This document shows, piece by piece, positions 1-10,300 of a stretch of DNA of 64,000 nucleotides. The position numbers and the translations under genes are program-made. Origin of the DNA: Candidatus Rokuibacteriota bacterium (GTDB lineage: Bacteria; Methylomirabilota; Methylomirabilia; Rokubacteriales; CSP1-6); NCBI GenBank assembly GCA_003220685.1, contig QHTE01000050.1, positions 37,119-101,118 of the forward strand. The letters run 5' to 3'. The notes beneath the pieces are model-generated. The model did no database searches. It saw only the letters and a program-made list of their open reading frames with translations, and had not been told where the DNA came from. Positions within the stretch are counted from its first letter, which is position 1. Every line of letters begins with the position of its first letter.

Positions 1-239
1 CCCGCCCGCGGAGCCTGGATGTCCTGGCCGGCGCGCGGAGCCTGGATGTCTTGACCCGCCCGCGGGGCCTGAATGTCCTGACCAGCGCGCGGAGCCTGAA
101 TGTCCTGCCGTGAGCCAGCGAGCGAGCGGGGGGCCTGGATGTCCTGGCCACTGCGCGGAGCCTGAATATCCTGACCCGCGCGCGGGGCCTGGATGTCCTG
201 GCGGGAGCCGGCGAGTGAGCGCGGCGCCTGGATATCCTG
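1..239 (-). repeat. Tandem 27/39-bp coding repeats (QDIQAPR units)
   Basis: Eight copies of a 21-bp core encoding QDIQAPR. They are spaced by 6 bp (AG or SG, period 27 bp) or 18 bp (SLAGSR, period 39 bp). Order from the N-terminal side: SLAGSR, AG, SG, SLAGSR, AG, AG, AG, AG. The array is still running at the left edge, so total copy number is unknown. Confidence 0.95.
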
Positions 240-374
240 GGCCTTCGCGGTGACCTTCTTTAGCATCGCCTGAGCCTGGCTCACCTCGGCCGGGCACTGG
301 GTCTGCGCGTCGACGACAGGCGCCACGGTCGCGACGACTGCCACGCTCATGATTGCCGCCAAAAATCTCTTCAT
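1..374 (-). CDS. Secreted QDIQAPR-repeat protein, partial (C-terminus beyond window)
   Basis: I do not recognise this protein family. The frame reads leftward from an ATG at 374-372 and is still open at base 1, giving 124 codons. Residues 1-23 look like a signal peptide: MKR, then a hydrophobic run, ending VVDA before QTQ. A short segment with one Cys (CPAEVSQAQAMLKKVTAKA) follows. The rest is eight perfect copies of QDIQAPR joined by AG, SG or SLAGSR linkers. The copies differ at the DNA level almost only at synonymous positions (GAC/GAT, ATC/ATT, GCG/GCC/GCT, CCG/CCC, CGC/CGG, CAG/CAA), so the peptide itself appears to be selected. An in-frame ATG four codons upstream (386-384) is an alternative start, and a GGAAAG purine run lies 5' of the chosen ATG. 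It is transcribed divergently from the M16 genes. Function unknown; probably periplasmic or exported. Confidence 0.82.
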   Translation of the reverse strand, partial: MKRFLAAIMSVAVVATVAPVVDAQTQCPAEVSQAQAMLKKVTAKAQDIQAPRSLAGSRQDIQAPRAGQDIQAPRSGQDIQAPRSLAGSRQDIQAPRAGQDIQAPRAGQDIQAPRAGQDIQAPRA

Positions 375-541
375 CTGTCTTTCCATTTCCTCTCGATTGG
401 TTTGGGTTGGTTCGATCCGTTCGCGTCGACCCGCGTGATCCGATGTCACCCCCTCGGCATTGAGGTCAGTCGGTGTCGACCACTCTTGGGACGCACTGTG
501 AGCAACGGAGATGCCAGCCGCAGACTGTGGAGGGAGGACGA
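375..541. other. Divergent intergenic region
   Basis: Gap between the leftward repeat-protein gene and the rightward small ORF/M16 unit. It should hold promoters for both directions. No convincing -35/-10 pair stands out on either strand; TTGAGG at 460-465 has no good -10 partner. A strong Shine-Dalgarno tract (529-537) lies at its right edge. Confidence 0.4.
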
Positions 542-649
542 ATGAAACAAGCTACTTATTCGGAATCCTCAGGAGCGGTCGCCGGCGTTGTGCCCTGTCC
601 CGCGACGACAAGGGGTGCGGCATTCTGCCCGTTGCGGCGCTTGTGGTAG
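542..649 (+). CDS. Possible 35-residue small ORF or leader peptide
   Basis: An ATG at 542 opens a 35-codon frame ending TAG at 649. It is preceded by the best Shine-Dalgarno tract in this part of the window (GGAGGGAGG, 529-537, with suitable spacing). The peptide begins MKQATYSESS and ends CPLRRLW. It has no signal peptide or domain I recognise. It ends 11 bases before the M16 lipoprotein gene, which has no comparable ribosome site, so a translated leader coupled to that gene is possible. Short length and lack of any family make this tentative; the tract could be chance. Confidence 0.3.
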   Translation: MKQATYSESSGAVAGVVPCPATTRGAAFCPLRRLW

Positions 650-660
650 CCTGACACGGC

Positions 661-1992
661 ATGCATCGGATGATGCGTATTGTGCTGCTTTTCGGGCTCG
701 GCGGGCTCGTCGTCGCCGCCTGTTCGAGCGCGGGCAAGGCCGGATCTCCGATCACGGTCGAGGGCCCGACTCGGCACGTGCTGCACAACGGAGTTCGCGT
801 CCTCATTCAGGAGTACCCCTCCAGCCAAGTCGTCGCGGTCCAGCTGTGGGTGCGCGCGGGGAGCCGTGACGAGGCCGCCGCCGAGCTCGGGCTGGCGCAC
901 TATCTCGAGCACATGCTCTTCAAGGGGACAACGACCCGCTCGAAGGGCTTCGTCGACCGCGACGTCGAAGGGGTCGGAGGATTCGTGAACGCGGGGACCT
1001 CGCTCGACTTCACCTACTACTACGTGGTGATGCCGGCGGCTCGCGCGGTCGCGACCATCGAGATGCTCGCCGACATCAGCGTCAACTCGAGCCTCGACGC
1101 GACCGAACTGGAGCTCGAGAAGAAGGTCGTCATTGAGGAAATGCGGCTGAGCGAAGACACCCCGCGGCGGCACCTGGCTCGCCAGCTCTACGGGATGGTG
1201 TTCGACGGCCACCCCTACGGCCGCTCCATGCTCGGCACACCGGAGATCATCCAGAAGCTCACGCGAGAGACCTTGCTCGGGTTCTATCGCCGTCACTACG
1301 TCCCAGAGTCCTTCACCCTGGTCGTCGTCGGGCCGGTCGACAAGGCGGCGATAATCCAGGAGGCGGAGCGCACGCTCGGTCGGCTGCCGAGGAGCGGCTT
1401 CCAGCGGTTGCCCCAGTCGCTGCCCGCCACGCTCACGCCGAAGAAGAACGAGGTGCAACGGCCCGGCGCGCTGGCCTATCTGGGGATGGCATGGCTCGGC
1501 CCGAAGCTCGATCACGCGGACACTCCGGCCGTGGAGCTCCTCGTCTCGATCCTCGGTCAATCGCGCTCGTCACGCCTGCCCCAATCGCTCCGTGAGCGGC
1601 AGGCACTCGTCAACTCCGTGAGCGCCGACTACACCCCGCTCGAGGCGGGCGGCATGATCATGGTGACGGCGCAGCTCGAGTCCGAGAATCTCGCGCGCGC
1701 CGAGAGCGAGACCCTGAGGGAGATCCGACGCATCCGGGATCAGGGCGTGACCGACGAGGAGCTTCGCCGCGCCATCACGGGCGCCGAGGCCGACCACGCC
1801 TTCCAGAGCGAGACCGCCGAAGGGCGGGCTCGATCGTTCGGCCGCGCGGAGACTATATGGCGCCTCTCCGAGGAGCTCGCCTTCATCGATCGGCTGCGAT
1901 CCGTCACACCGGATCAGATCCGGCTCGCGGCTCGACGCTACCTGGATCTCGAGCGCTATGGACGGCTCGCGTTCGTGCCTCCGGCTCGATGA
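661..1992 (+). CDS. M16 family zinc metallopeptidase, lipoprotein (active subunit)
   Basis: Insulinase/pitrilysin-type (M16) peptidase of 443 residues, the usual size of a two-domain M16B subunit. The zinc-binding inverted motif is intact: HYLEH at residues 80-84 (His80, Glu83 general base, His84), with the downstream Glu ligand in IEEM near residue 160. The N-terminus is a hydrophobic stretch ending VVAAC, a lipobox with Cys21. The protein is therefore predicted to be a lipid-anchored periplasmic protease. Its stop overlaps the start of the next gene, a second M16 subunit lacking the motif, suggesting a catalytic/non-catalytic heterodimer as in mitochondrial processing peptidase. The substrate cannot be told from sequence. 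Confidence 0.9.
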   Translation: MHRMMRIVLLFGLGGLVVAACSSAGKAGSPITVEGPTRHVLHNGVRVLIQEYPSSQVVAVQLWVRAGSRDEAAAELGLAHYLEHMLFKGTTTRSKGFVDRDVEGVGGFVNAGTSLDFTYYYVVMPAARAVATIEMLADISVNSSLDATELELEKKVVIEEMRLSEDTPRRHLARQLYGMVFDGHPYGRSMLGTPEIIQKLTRETLLGFYRRHYVPESFTLVVVGPVDKAAIIQEAERTLGRLPRSGFQRLPQSLPATLTPKKNEVQRPGALAYLGMAWLGPKLDHADTPAVELLVSILGQSRSSRLPQSLRERQALVNSVSADYTPLEAGGMIMVTAQLESENLARAESETLREIRRIRDQGVTDEELRRAITGAEADHAFQSETAEGRARSFGRAETIWRLSEELAFIDRLRSVTPDQIRLAARRYLDLERYGRLAFVPPAR

Positions 1993-3293
1993 TCCGCCTC
2001 GGATTGCCGCTCGCATCGGCGCTCCTCGCCCTTGCTCTCACGGCGGGCGGCTCTCCGGCGCAGGAGCCGCCGGTCGCGCGCCACGTTCTTTCCAACGGAT
2101 TGACGGTGCTGGTGCGCGAGAACGACGCGGCCGGCGTGGTCGCGATCTCGCTGCAGGTGCGCGCGGGCTCTCGCTTCGAGACCGAATCGACCGCCGGCAT
2201 CACCAACTTTCTCCACCGCGCGATGCTCCGCGGCACCGCTCGGCGAACGGCGGTGCAGCTGGCCACGAGCTCCGAAGACATCGGCGGCAGCCTCGACGCC
2301 AGCGGCGAGGTCGAGTCGGCGGAAGTGCGCGGGCAGGCGCTTTCCGTCCACTGGGAAACGCTATTGGCGCTCGTCGCCGAGGTCGCGCTGCAGCCGACGC
2401 TGCCACCGGACGAGATCGAGAAGGAGCGCCGGCTGCTCCTCGGTCAGATCAAGGCGCGCGCCGACGCGCCGTTGTCGTTCAGCTTCGACGCCATGCTGCG
2501 GGAGCTCTACGGGAGCAGCCCCTACGGACGGAGTCACCTCGGCTCCAAGGAGAGCATCGAGCGGCTGACGCGCGACGATCTGCTCGCGCACTATCGCGCG
2601 ATCTATCAGCCGGGACGCATGGTGCTCGCCGTCAGCGGCCAGGTCGAGCGCCCGCGTGTCATCAAGACGGCCGAGCGCCTCTTCGGCCGCATGGCGCGCT
2701 CCGGGTCGGACACGCAGGTCGCGCCGCCCGTCACCGAGCCGTCCGGGGAACGGCGGGTCATCCTGCGGCCGGCCCAGCAGGCACAGATCCTGGTCGGCTA
2801 TCTCGGCCCGAGTCTCTCGGATCCTCTCTACCCGGCCGTTCGCGTGCTCGCGGCCGCGCTCGGTGGCGGCATGGCCGGCCGCCTGTTCGTCGAGCTCAGG
2901 GATCAGCGAGGGCTGGCGTACTCGACGGGTGTTTTCACGCCGTATCGCACCGGCCCCGTCTCCTTCGTCGCATATCTCGGAACCGCACCGGCTACCGCCA
3001 CGGCGGCCGAGGCGGGCATTCTGCGCGAGCTCGAGCGCGTGCGCGAGGCGCCGGTGAGCGGCGACGAGCTGGCGCGCGCGAAGGCGTACGTTCGCGGCCT
3101 GCTGGTGATGGATCGCCGCACCAACGCGCGCGTCGTGTGGTACCTGGCCTTCTTCGAGACGATCGGAGCCGGCTGGGACTTTCCAGATCGCTACGCTCGC
3201 GCGCTCGAGGCGGTGACGGCCGCGGATGTCGCGCGCGCCGCGGAGCGCTATCTGAAGCGGCCGAGCATCGTCGTGCTGCAGCCGACGCGCTGA
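1989..3293 (+). CDS. M16-like protein, catalytically degenerate partner subunit
   Basis: This 434-residue secreted M16-family protein starts at the ATG overlapping the previous stop (ATGA). Residues 1-24 form a signal peptide without a lipobox. The fold is kept (N-terminal VLSNGLTVLVREN, then VRAGSRFE), but the place of HxxEH reads NFLHR at residues 73-77. His, Glu and His are all replaced, so it cannot bind zinc in the usual way. It retains the glycine-rich and RGLAYS segments typical of the second domain. By analogy with paired M16B proteins, it probably forms a chamber with the upstream active subunit and helps bind substrate. Translational coupling supports a 1:1 complex. Confidence 0.85.
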   Translation: MIRLGLPLASALLALALTAGGSPAQEPPVARHVLSNGLTVLVRENDAAGVVAISLQVRAGSRFETESTAGITNFLHRAMLRGTARRTAVQLATSSEDIGGSLDASGEVESAEVRGQALSVHWETLLALVAEVALQPTLPPDEIEKERRLLLGQIKARADAPLSFSFDAMLRELYGSSPYGRSHLGSKESIERLTRDDLLAHYRAIYQPGRMVLAVSGQVERPRVIKTAERLFGRMARSGSDTQVAPPVTEPSGERRVILRPAQQAQILVGYLGPSLSDPLYPAVRVLAAALGGGMAGRLFVELRDQRGLAYSTGVFTPYRTGPVSFVAYLGTAPATATAAEAGILRELERVREAPVSGDELARAKAYVRGLLVMDRRTNARVVWYLAFFETIGAGWDFPDRYARALEAVTAADVARAAERYLKRPSIVVLQPTR

Positions 3294-4000
3294 TGATCCC
3301 CTTCAAGGACGACGTCCCGAGCGGCACCTTCCCGTTCGTCACCGTGGGCCTGATCGGACTGAACGTGTTCGTCTTTCTCTATCAGGCCTCGATCGGTATG
3401 GGCGGTGACCAGCGGGCCGCGGAGGCGGTCGTGTTCGAGTTCGGCGCGACGCCGTGCCGCATCACCGGCGCATGCCCGGTGCCCGGAGATTTCCCGAGCC
3501 CCGCCGTGACGATCTTGACCTCGATGTTCTTGCACGGCGGGCTGCTCCACGTCGGCGGCAACATGCTCTATCTGTGGATCTTCGGCGACAGCGTCGAAGA
3601 CGCGCTCGGACACCGGCGCTATCTCGCGCTCTATCTTCTGGCGGGCGTGGCGGCGGCGGCGACGCAGGTGGCGGTGCATCCTCGATCCTCCGCTCCGATG
3701 ATCGGCGCGAGCGGCGCCGTCTCCGGCGTCCTCGGGGCGTATCTCCTGTTGTTTCCGTTCGCGGGCGTCCACATGCTGCTCCTGTTCGGGTTCTTCGTCA
3801 GGGTCGTCCGCTGGCCAGCGCTCGTCGTGCTCGGATTCTGGATCGTCATCCAGGCGCTGAGCGGGATTCTCACGTTCAGTGAGGCCGCTTGGGGCGGAGG
3901 GCAGGCCGGCGGCACCGCGTGGTTTGCACATATCGGCGGATTCCTGGCTGGCATGGCCCAGCTGTTTCTGATGCGGGCCGGGCGAGTCGCTCGCCTATAA
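3293..4000 (+). CDS. Rhomboid family intramembrane serine protease
   Basis: A 235-residue polytopic membrane protein starting at the ATG in the TGATG overlap with the M16-like gene. The rhomboid signature is complete: HGGLLHVGGN with the oxyanion Asn90, GASG with catalytic Ser140, and AHIGG with catalytic His213. About six hydrophobic segments are seen (near residues 15-31, 74-98, 107-127, 136-156, 158-190 and 209-229). It begins with MIPFKDDVPS, common in bacterial rhomboids of the GlpG/YdcA type. It would cleave transmembrane substrates in the inner membrane. Grouping with two M16 proteins suggests a small proteolysis operon, but substrates are unknown. Confidence 0.93.
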   Translation: MIPFKDDVPSGTFPFVTVGLIGLNVFVFLYQASIGMGGDQRAAEAVVFEFGATPCRITGACPVPGDFPSPAVTILTSMFLHGGLLHVGGNMLYLWIFGDSVEDALGHRRYLALYLLAGVAAAATQVAVHPRSSAPMIGASGAVSGVLGAYLLLFPFAGVHMLLLFGFFVRVVRWPALVVLGFWIVIQALSGILTFSEAAWGGGQAGGTAWFAHIGGFLAGMAQLFLMRAGRVARL

Positions 4001-4001
4001 T
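3996..4001 (+). promoter_or_regulatory. Candidate -10 box for tlyA
   Basis: Perfect TATAAT overlapping the rhomboid stop codon, with exactly 9 bases to the tlyA ATG. No good -35 is seen 16-18 bases upstream. If used, the transcript would start 2-3 bases before the start codon (leaderless). Confidence 0.4.
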
Positions 4002-4010
4002 GACCGCGTT

Positions 4011-4808
4011 ATGAAACGTCCAGCGCGGGTTCGGATCGACAAACTCCTGGTCGACAAGGGCCTGATCGAGAGCCGCGAAAAGGCCGCCCGGCAGATCCTC
4101 GCCGGCGAGGTGTTCGTCGACGGCCAACTAGTGGATAAAGCGAGCGTCCTGGTCGCTCCGGCGGCCGTCGTCGAGGTGCGGGCGCGGAGCCCTTACGTGA
4201 GCCGGGGAGGCGAGAAGCTCGCCCACGCGCTCAACCACTTCCAGATCAAGGTGGCCGGACGCGTGTGCCTGGACGTCGGCGCCTCCACGGGCGGCTTCAC
4301 CGATTGTCTGCTCCAGAAGGGCGCCGCGCGTGTGTATGCGGTCGACGTCGGCACCGGCCAGCTCGATCCGCGCCTGCGGAAGGACCAGCGGGTCGTCGTC
4401 ATGGAGCACACCAACGCTCGCGCGCTCGATCCGCGAGTCTTCGGCGACCAGCCCACCTTCGCGGTCATCGACGTGTCGTTCATCTCGCTGGAGAAGATCC
4501 TGCCCCCAACGTTCGGCGTTCTCGCCTCGCGCGGCGAGGTCATCGCGCTCGTGAAGCCGCAGTTCGAGGTCGGGCGCGAGCACGTCGGCAAGGGAGGCGT
4601 CGTTCGGGAGCCCGCTCAGCACCGGGCGGCGGTCCAGCGGCTTGCGCGGTATGCTGTGCTTCGAGGTTGGCATGTCCTCGGTGTCACCGCGTCTCCGTTG
4701 CGAGGTCCGAAAGGCAATCACGAGTTCTTTCTGCACTTCTCGACACACGGCCGGACCGCCAGCGATCTGGAGTCGATGATCAGCCAGAGCGTCGAGGCGC
4801 TTGCGTGA
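4011..4808 (+). CDS. tlyA: TlyA family rRNA 2'-O-methyltransferase
   Basis: A 265-residue protein of the TlyA/hemolysin A family. An S4 RNA-binding domain occupies roughly residues 7-65 (RIDKLLVDKGLIESREKAAR). An FtsJ-like SAM-dependent methyltransferase domain follows, with motif I CLDVGASTGGFTDCL at 86-100 and VSFISLEKILP in the middle. Family members 2'-O-methylate cytidines of 16S/23S rRNA; the target here is inferred from the family. The ATG at 4011 lacks a Shine-Dalgarno but sits 9 bases after a TATAAT box. The last 4 bases overlap the GTG start of nadK, a common tlyA-nadK-recN arrangement. Confidence 0.94.
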   Translation: MKRPARVRIDKLLVDKGLIESREKAARQILAGEVFVDGQLVDKASVLVAPAAVVEVRARSPYVSRGGEKLAHALNHFQIKVAGRVCLDVGASTGGFTDCLLQKGAARVYAVDVGTGQLDPRLRKDQRVVVMEHTNARALDPRVFGDQPTFAVIDVSFISLEKILPPTFGVLASRGEVIALVKPQFEVGREHVGKGGVVREPAQHRAAVQRLARYAVLRGWHVLGVTASPLRGPKGNHEFFLHFSTHGRTASDLESMISQSVEALA

Positions 4809-5662
4809 CCCGAGTCGGGATCGTCGCCAAGCCGGACGCGCCCCGGGCCAGGGGAGTCATCGCTCAGCTCCTGTCCTGGCTCGCCGCCCAGGGGCTCGGG
4901 GCGGTGCTCGAGAAGGAGACTGCCGACCTCGCGTCGACTGACGTCCCCGCGGCGGCCGGCAAGGCCGAGCTGCCGTCGCAGGTCGACCTGCTGATCGTCC
5001 TCGGCGGCGACGGCACCCTCCTCTCGATGGCCAGAGCGGTCGGCGACCTCGGCGTGCCCCTCCTCGGGGTGAACCTCGGCGGCCTCGGCTTCCTCACCGC
5101 AACGACGCTCGAGGAGATGTTCCCCGCGCTCGAGGCGTACCTGGCGGGTCGGATGACCATCGAGGAGCGGATGCTCCTGGCCGCGCGGGTCATCCGCAAC
5201 GGGCAGCTGCTCTGCGAGTACGCGGCCCTCAACGACGTCGTCATCACGAAGTCGGCGATGAGCCGCATCATCGACCTCTCGGTGTCGGTCGACGGCCGCT
5301 ACGCGACGGCCTACCGCGCGGACGGCCTCATCATCTCGACACCGACCGGATCGACCGCGTACTCGCTCTCCGCAGGAGGGCCGATCCTCTTCCCCACGAT
5401 GGACGCGGTGGTCCTGACCCCGATCTGCTCCCACACGCTGACCGATCGCCCGATCGTGTTGCCGGGCGCCGATCGCATCGAAGTCACCCTGCTGGCCGAC
5501 CAGGAGGTCATGGCGACGGTTGACGGGCAGGTGGGCGTCGGACTCCGGGAGCGGGACACCGTCGAGGTGCGGAAGGCGGCCTCGCGCATCCGCCTCGTCA
5601 GGTTCCCGCAGAAGGACTTCTTCTCCGTTCTTCGCACGAAACTCAAGTGGGGTGAGCGTTAA
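4805..5662 (+). CDS. nadK: NAD kinase
   Basis: ATP-dependent NAD kinase of 285 residues, making NADP. The hallmark GGDGT lies at residues 67-71 within LIVLGGDGTLLSMAR. The second conserved block TPTGSTAYSLSAGG, near residue 180, forms the NAD site. NDVVITK is also present. The start is the GTG overlapping the tlyA stop (GTGA), which puts VTRVGIVAKP at the N-terminus as expected for the family. The stop codon lies inside a perfect 12-base palindrome upstream of recN. Confidence 0.95.
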   Translation: MTRVGIVAKPDAPRARGVIAQLLSWLAAQGLGAVLEKETADLASTDVPAAAGKAELPSQVDLLIVLGGDGTLLSMARAVGDLGVPLLGVNLGGLGFLTATTLEEMFPALEAYLAGRMTIEERMLLAARVIRNGQLLCEYAALNDVVITKSAMSRIIDLSVSVDGRYATAYRADGLIISTPTGSTAYSLSAGGPILFPTMDAVVLTPICSHTLTDRPIVLPGADRIEVTLLADQEVMATVDGQVGVGLRERDTVEVRKAASRIRLVRFPQKDFFSVLRTKLKWGER

Positions 5663-5666
5663 CGCT
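5655..5666. promoter_or_regulatory. Perfect 12-bp palindrome between nadK and recN
   Basis: AGCGTTAACGCT is fully self-complementary, contains the nadK stop codon, and lies about 20 bases upstream of the recN -35 box. It could be an operator, since recN is commonly under SOS control, but it is not a known LexA consensus I can name. Chance is a real alternative. Confidence 0.25.
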
Positions 5667-5685
5667 GTCTTCGCTCGGATACCGC

Positions 5686-5714
5686 TTGAGGCGGCCGGCG
5701 CGCTGACCTAGCAT
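5686..5714 (+). promoter_or_regulatory. Candidate sigma-70 promoter of recN
   Basis: TTGAGG (5686-5691), a 17-base spacer, and TAGCAT (5709-5714). The recN ATG follows 8 bases after the -10, so the transcript would be leaderless or nearly so. There is no Shine-Dalgarno before recN, which is consistent. Confidence 0.5.
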
Positions 5715-5722
5715 CGGCCTAG

Positions 5723-7411
5723 ATGCTCCTGGAGATTCGAGTTCGCAACTTCGCCGTGATTGACGCCGTCACCGTCACCTTCCAGTCCGGCCTCAACGTC
5801 TTGACCGGAGAGACCGGCGCCGGTAAATCGATGCTCCTCGACGCGATCCTCCTGGTCCGCGGCGCCCGCGCCCAGACCGACGTCATCCGCACCGACGCCG
5901 AGACGGCGACCGTGGAGGCGGTGTTCGACGTGGCGCCACGCGGCCCGGCCTCAGCCGTGCTCGACGAGGCCGGGCTCGGTCTCGACCAGGGGCAGCTGGT
6001 GGTGCGCCGTGAGCTCGCTCGCTCGGGCCGCCATCGCGCGTTTGTGAACGACTCGCCGGTCACGGTCGGGCTGCTCGAGCGCCTCGGCGACCACCTGGTC
6101 GAGATCCACGGCCAGCACGAGCACCAGCGCCTGCTCGAGCCGGCGCGGCAGCTCGACCTCCTCGACCGATTCGCGGATACCGACGAGCTCCGCGATCGCG
6201 TGGGCGACCTGTTCGCGAAGCACCGTGCCGCGGGGGCCGAGCTCGAGCGGGCGCGGGTGGCCGAGCGCGACCGGGCGCAGCGCGAGGATCTGCTTCGGCT
6301 TCAGGTGTCGGAGCTCGATGCCGCGCGACTGCGGCCGGGGGAGGAGGACGAGCTGCGAGCCGAGCGCCGCCGGCTTCAGCACGCCGAACGGTTGTCGGCC
6401 GGCCTCGCCGAGGCGGCAGGGCTCCTCAACGACGACGACGGCTCGGCGATGAGCCGGCTCCATCGCGCCGCGCGCCTGCTGCGGGACCTGGCACGGCTCG
6501 ATCCGGCGTTCGCCGTTCCGGCCGAATCGGTCGACGGCGCCGGGGCGCTGGTCGAGGACGCGCTCGCCGCGGTCCGCTCGCTGCGGGACAGCATCGCGAT
6601 GACGCCGGGGCGGCTCGAGGCGATCGACGAGCGGCTCGACGCCCTCACGCGCCTCAAGCGCAAGTACGGCGACACCGAAGCGGCGATGCTCGCGTTCCGC
6701 GCCGAGGCGGCGAGCGAGCTCGAGCGCCTGGGCCGACACGAAGAAATTCTGGCCGAGCAGGAGCGCGTGCTCGGCGAGCTCGACGCGGAGCTTTCGGGCG
6801 CCGCGCACGAGCTCGCGAAGCGCCGCCACGACGCGGCCGAGCGATTCGCCGGCGTGGCGGCGCGCGAGCTCCGCCAGCTCGGCATGGAGCGCGCGCGCTT
6901 CGAGATCTCGGTGACGCGGGCGCCGTTCGCGGAGATCGGGCCGCGGGGGCTCGATCGCGTCGAGTTCCGCCTGTCGACGAACCCCGGCGAAGAGGTGCGT
7001 CCGCTCGCGCGGATCGCCTCGGGCGGCGAGCTCTCGCGCACGATGCTCGCCCTCAAGGCGATCCTGGCGCGCGCCGAGCGCGTACCCACCATGATCTTCG
7101 ACGAGGTCGACTCGGGCATCGGCGGCCGCGTGGCCGCCGTGGTCGCGCAGAAGCTCGCCGCCGCCGCGGAGGGCCGCCAGGTCCTCTGCGTCACGCACCT
7201 GGCGCCGATCGCCGCGCGCGCCGCCCACCACGTGCGGGTCTCCAAGAGCGTGCGCGGCGGCCGGACGCGGGTCAGCGCCGAGCCCGTGACCGGAGAGGCA
7301 CGCGTGGACGAGGTCGCCCGGATGGTCGCGGGCGATCGGGTCACCGAGACGGCGCGCGGCCACGCCCGCGAGCTTCTGGGCCGGCCGATCTCGCGAACGC
7401 GCCCTGTATAA
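5723..7411 (+). CDS. recN: DNA repair protein RecN
   Basis: SMC-like ATPase of 562 residues, the normal RecN length, acting in double-strand break repair. The N-terminus [14 protein letters not shown] and Walker A GETGAGKS (29-36) are typical. A central coiled coil rich in Glu/Arg/Leu runs from about 160 to 400, and the PIHGQHEHQ-type segment is seen as [10 protein letters not shown]. The C-terminal half carries the signature [14 protein letters not shown] (about 431) and Walker [12 protein letters not shown] (about 457), then [10 protein letters not shown]. It has its own promoter candidate. The order tlyA-nadK-recN is widely conserved. Confidence 0.96.
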   Translation: MLLEIRVRNFAVIDAVTVTFQSGLNVLTGETGAGKSMLLDAILLVRGARAQTDVIRTDAETATVEAVFDVAPRGPASAVLDEAGLGLDQGQLVVRRELARSGRHRAFVNDSPVTVGLLERLGDHLVEIHGQHEHQRLLEPARQLDLLDRFADTDELRDRVGDLFAKHRAAGAELERARVAERDRAQREDLLRLQVSELDAARLRPGEEDELRAERRRLQHAERLSAGLAEAAGLLNDDDGSAMSRLHRAARLLRDLARLDPAFAVPAESVDGAGALVEDALAAVRSLRDSIAMTPGRLEAIDERLDALTRLKRKYGDTEAAMLAFRAEAASELERLGRHEEILAEQERVLGELDAELSGAAHELAKRRHDAAERFAGVAARELRQLGMERARFEISVTRAPFAEIGPRGLDRVEFRLSTNPGEEVRPLARIASGGELSRTMLALKAILARAERVPTMIFDEVDSGIGGRVAAVVAQKLAAAAEGRQVLCVTHLAPIAARAAHHVRVSKSVRGGRTRVSAEPVTGEARVDEVARMVAGDRVTETARGHARELLGRPISRTRPV

Positions 7412-7412
7412 T
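7407..7412 (+). promoter_or_regulatory. Candidate -10 box for secA
   Basis: Perfect TATAAT overlapping the 3' end of recN, with exactly 9 bases to the secA ATG, the same geometry as at tlyA. No recognisable -35. Implies a leaderless secA transcript in addition to read-through. Confidence 0.4.
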
Positions 7413-7421
7413 GAGGTCGAG

Positions 7422-10208
<2,787 letters not shown>

Positions 10209-10237
10209 AGGTCGATATCTAGGGTTTCGGCGGGTCC

Positions 10238-10263
10238 AGCACCCCCACTGCTGGTGCTTTTTT
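10238..10263 (+). terminator. Rho-independent terminator after secA
   Basis: Stem AGCACC (10238-10243) pairs with GGTGCT (10253-10258) across a 9-base loop, followed by a run of six T. An overlapping alternative stem CCAGCA/TGCTGG is also possible. It is the clearest terminator in the window and separates secA from smc. Confidence 0.75.
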
Positions 10264-10300
10264 CTTTGGTTGGATTGGGTCCCCCGTGCTAAGAAGCTCC

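Noticed and set aside
1-239. CRISPR array or non-coding satellite at the left edge
   Set aside because: The repeats keep one open frame with synonymous changes and follow a signal peptide, so they are coding.
556-1560. Long minus-strand frame opposite the M16 gene
   Set aside because: It mirrors the codon bias of a clearly recognised + strand gene and has no signal peptide or domain.
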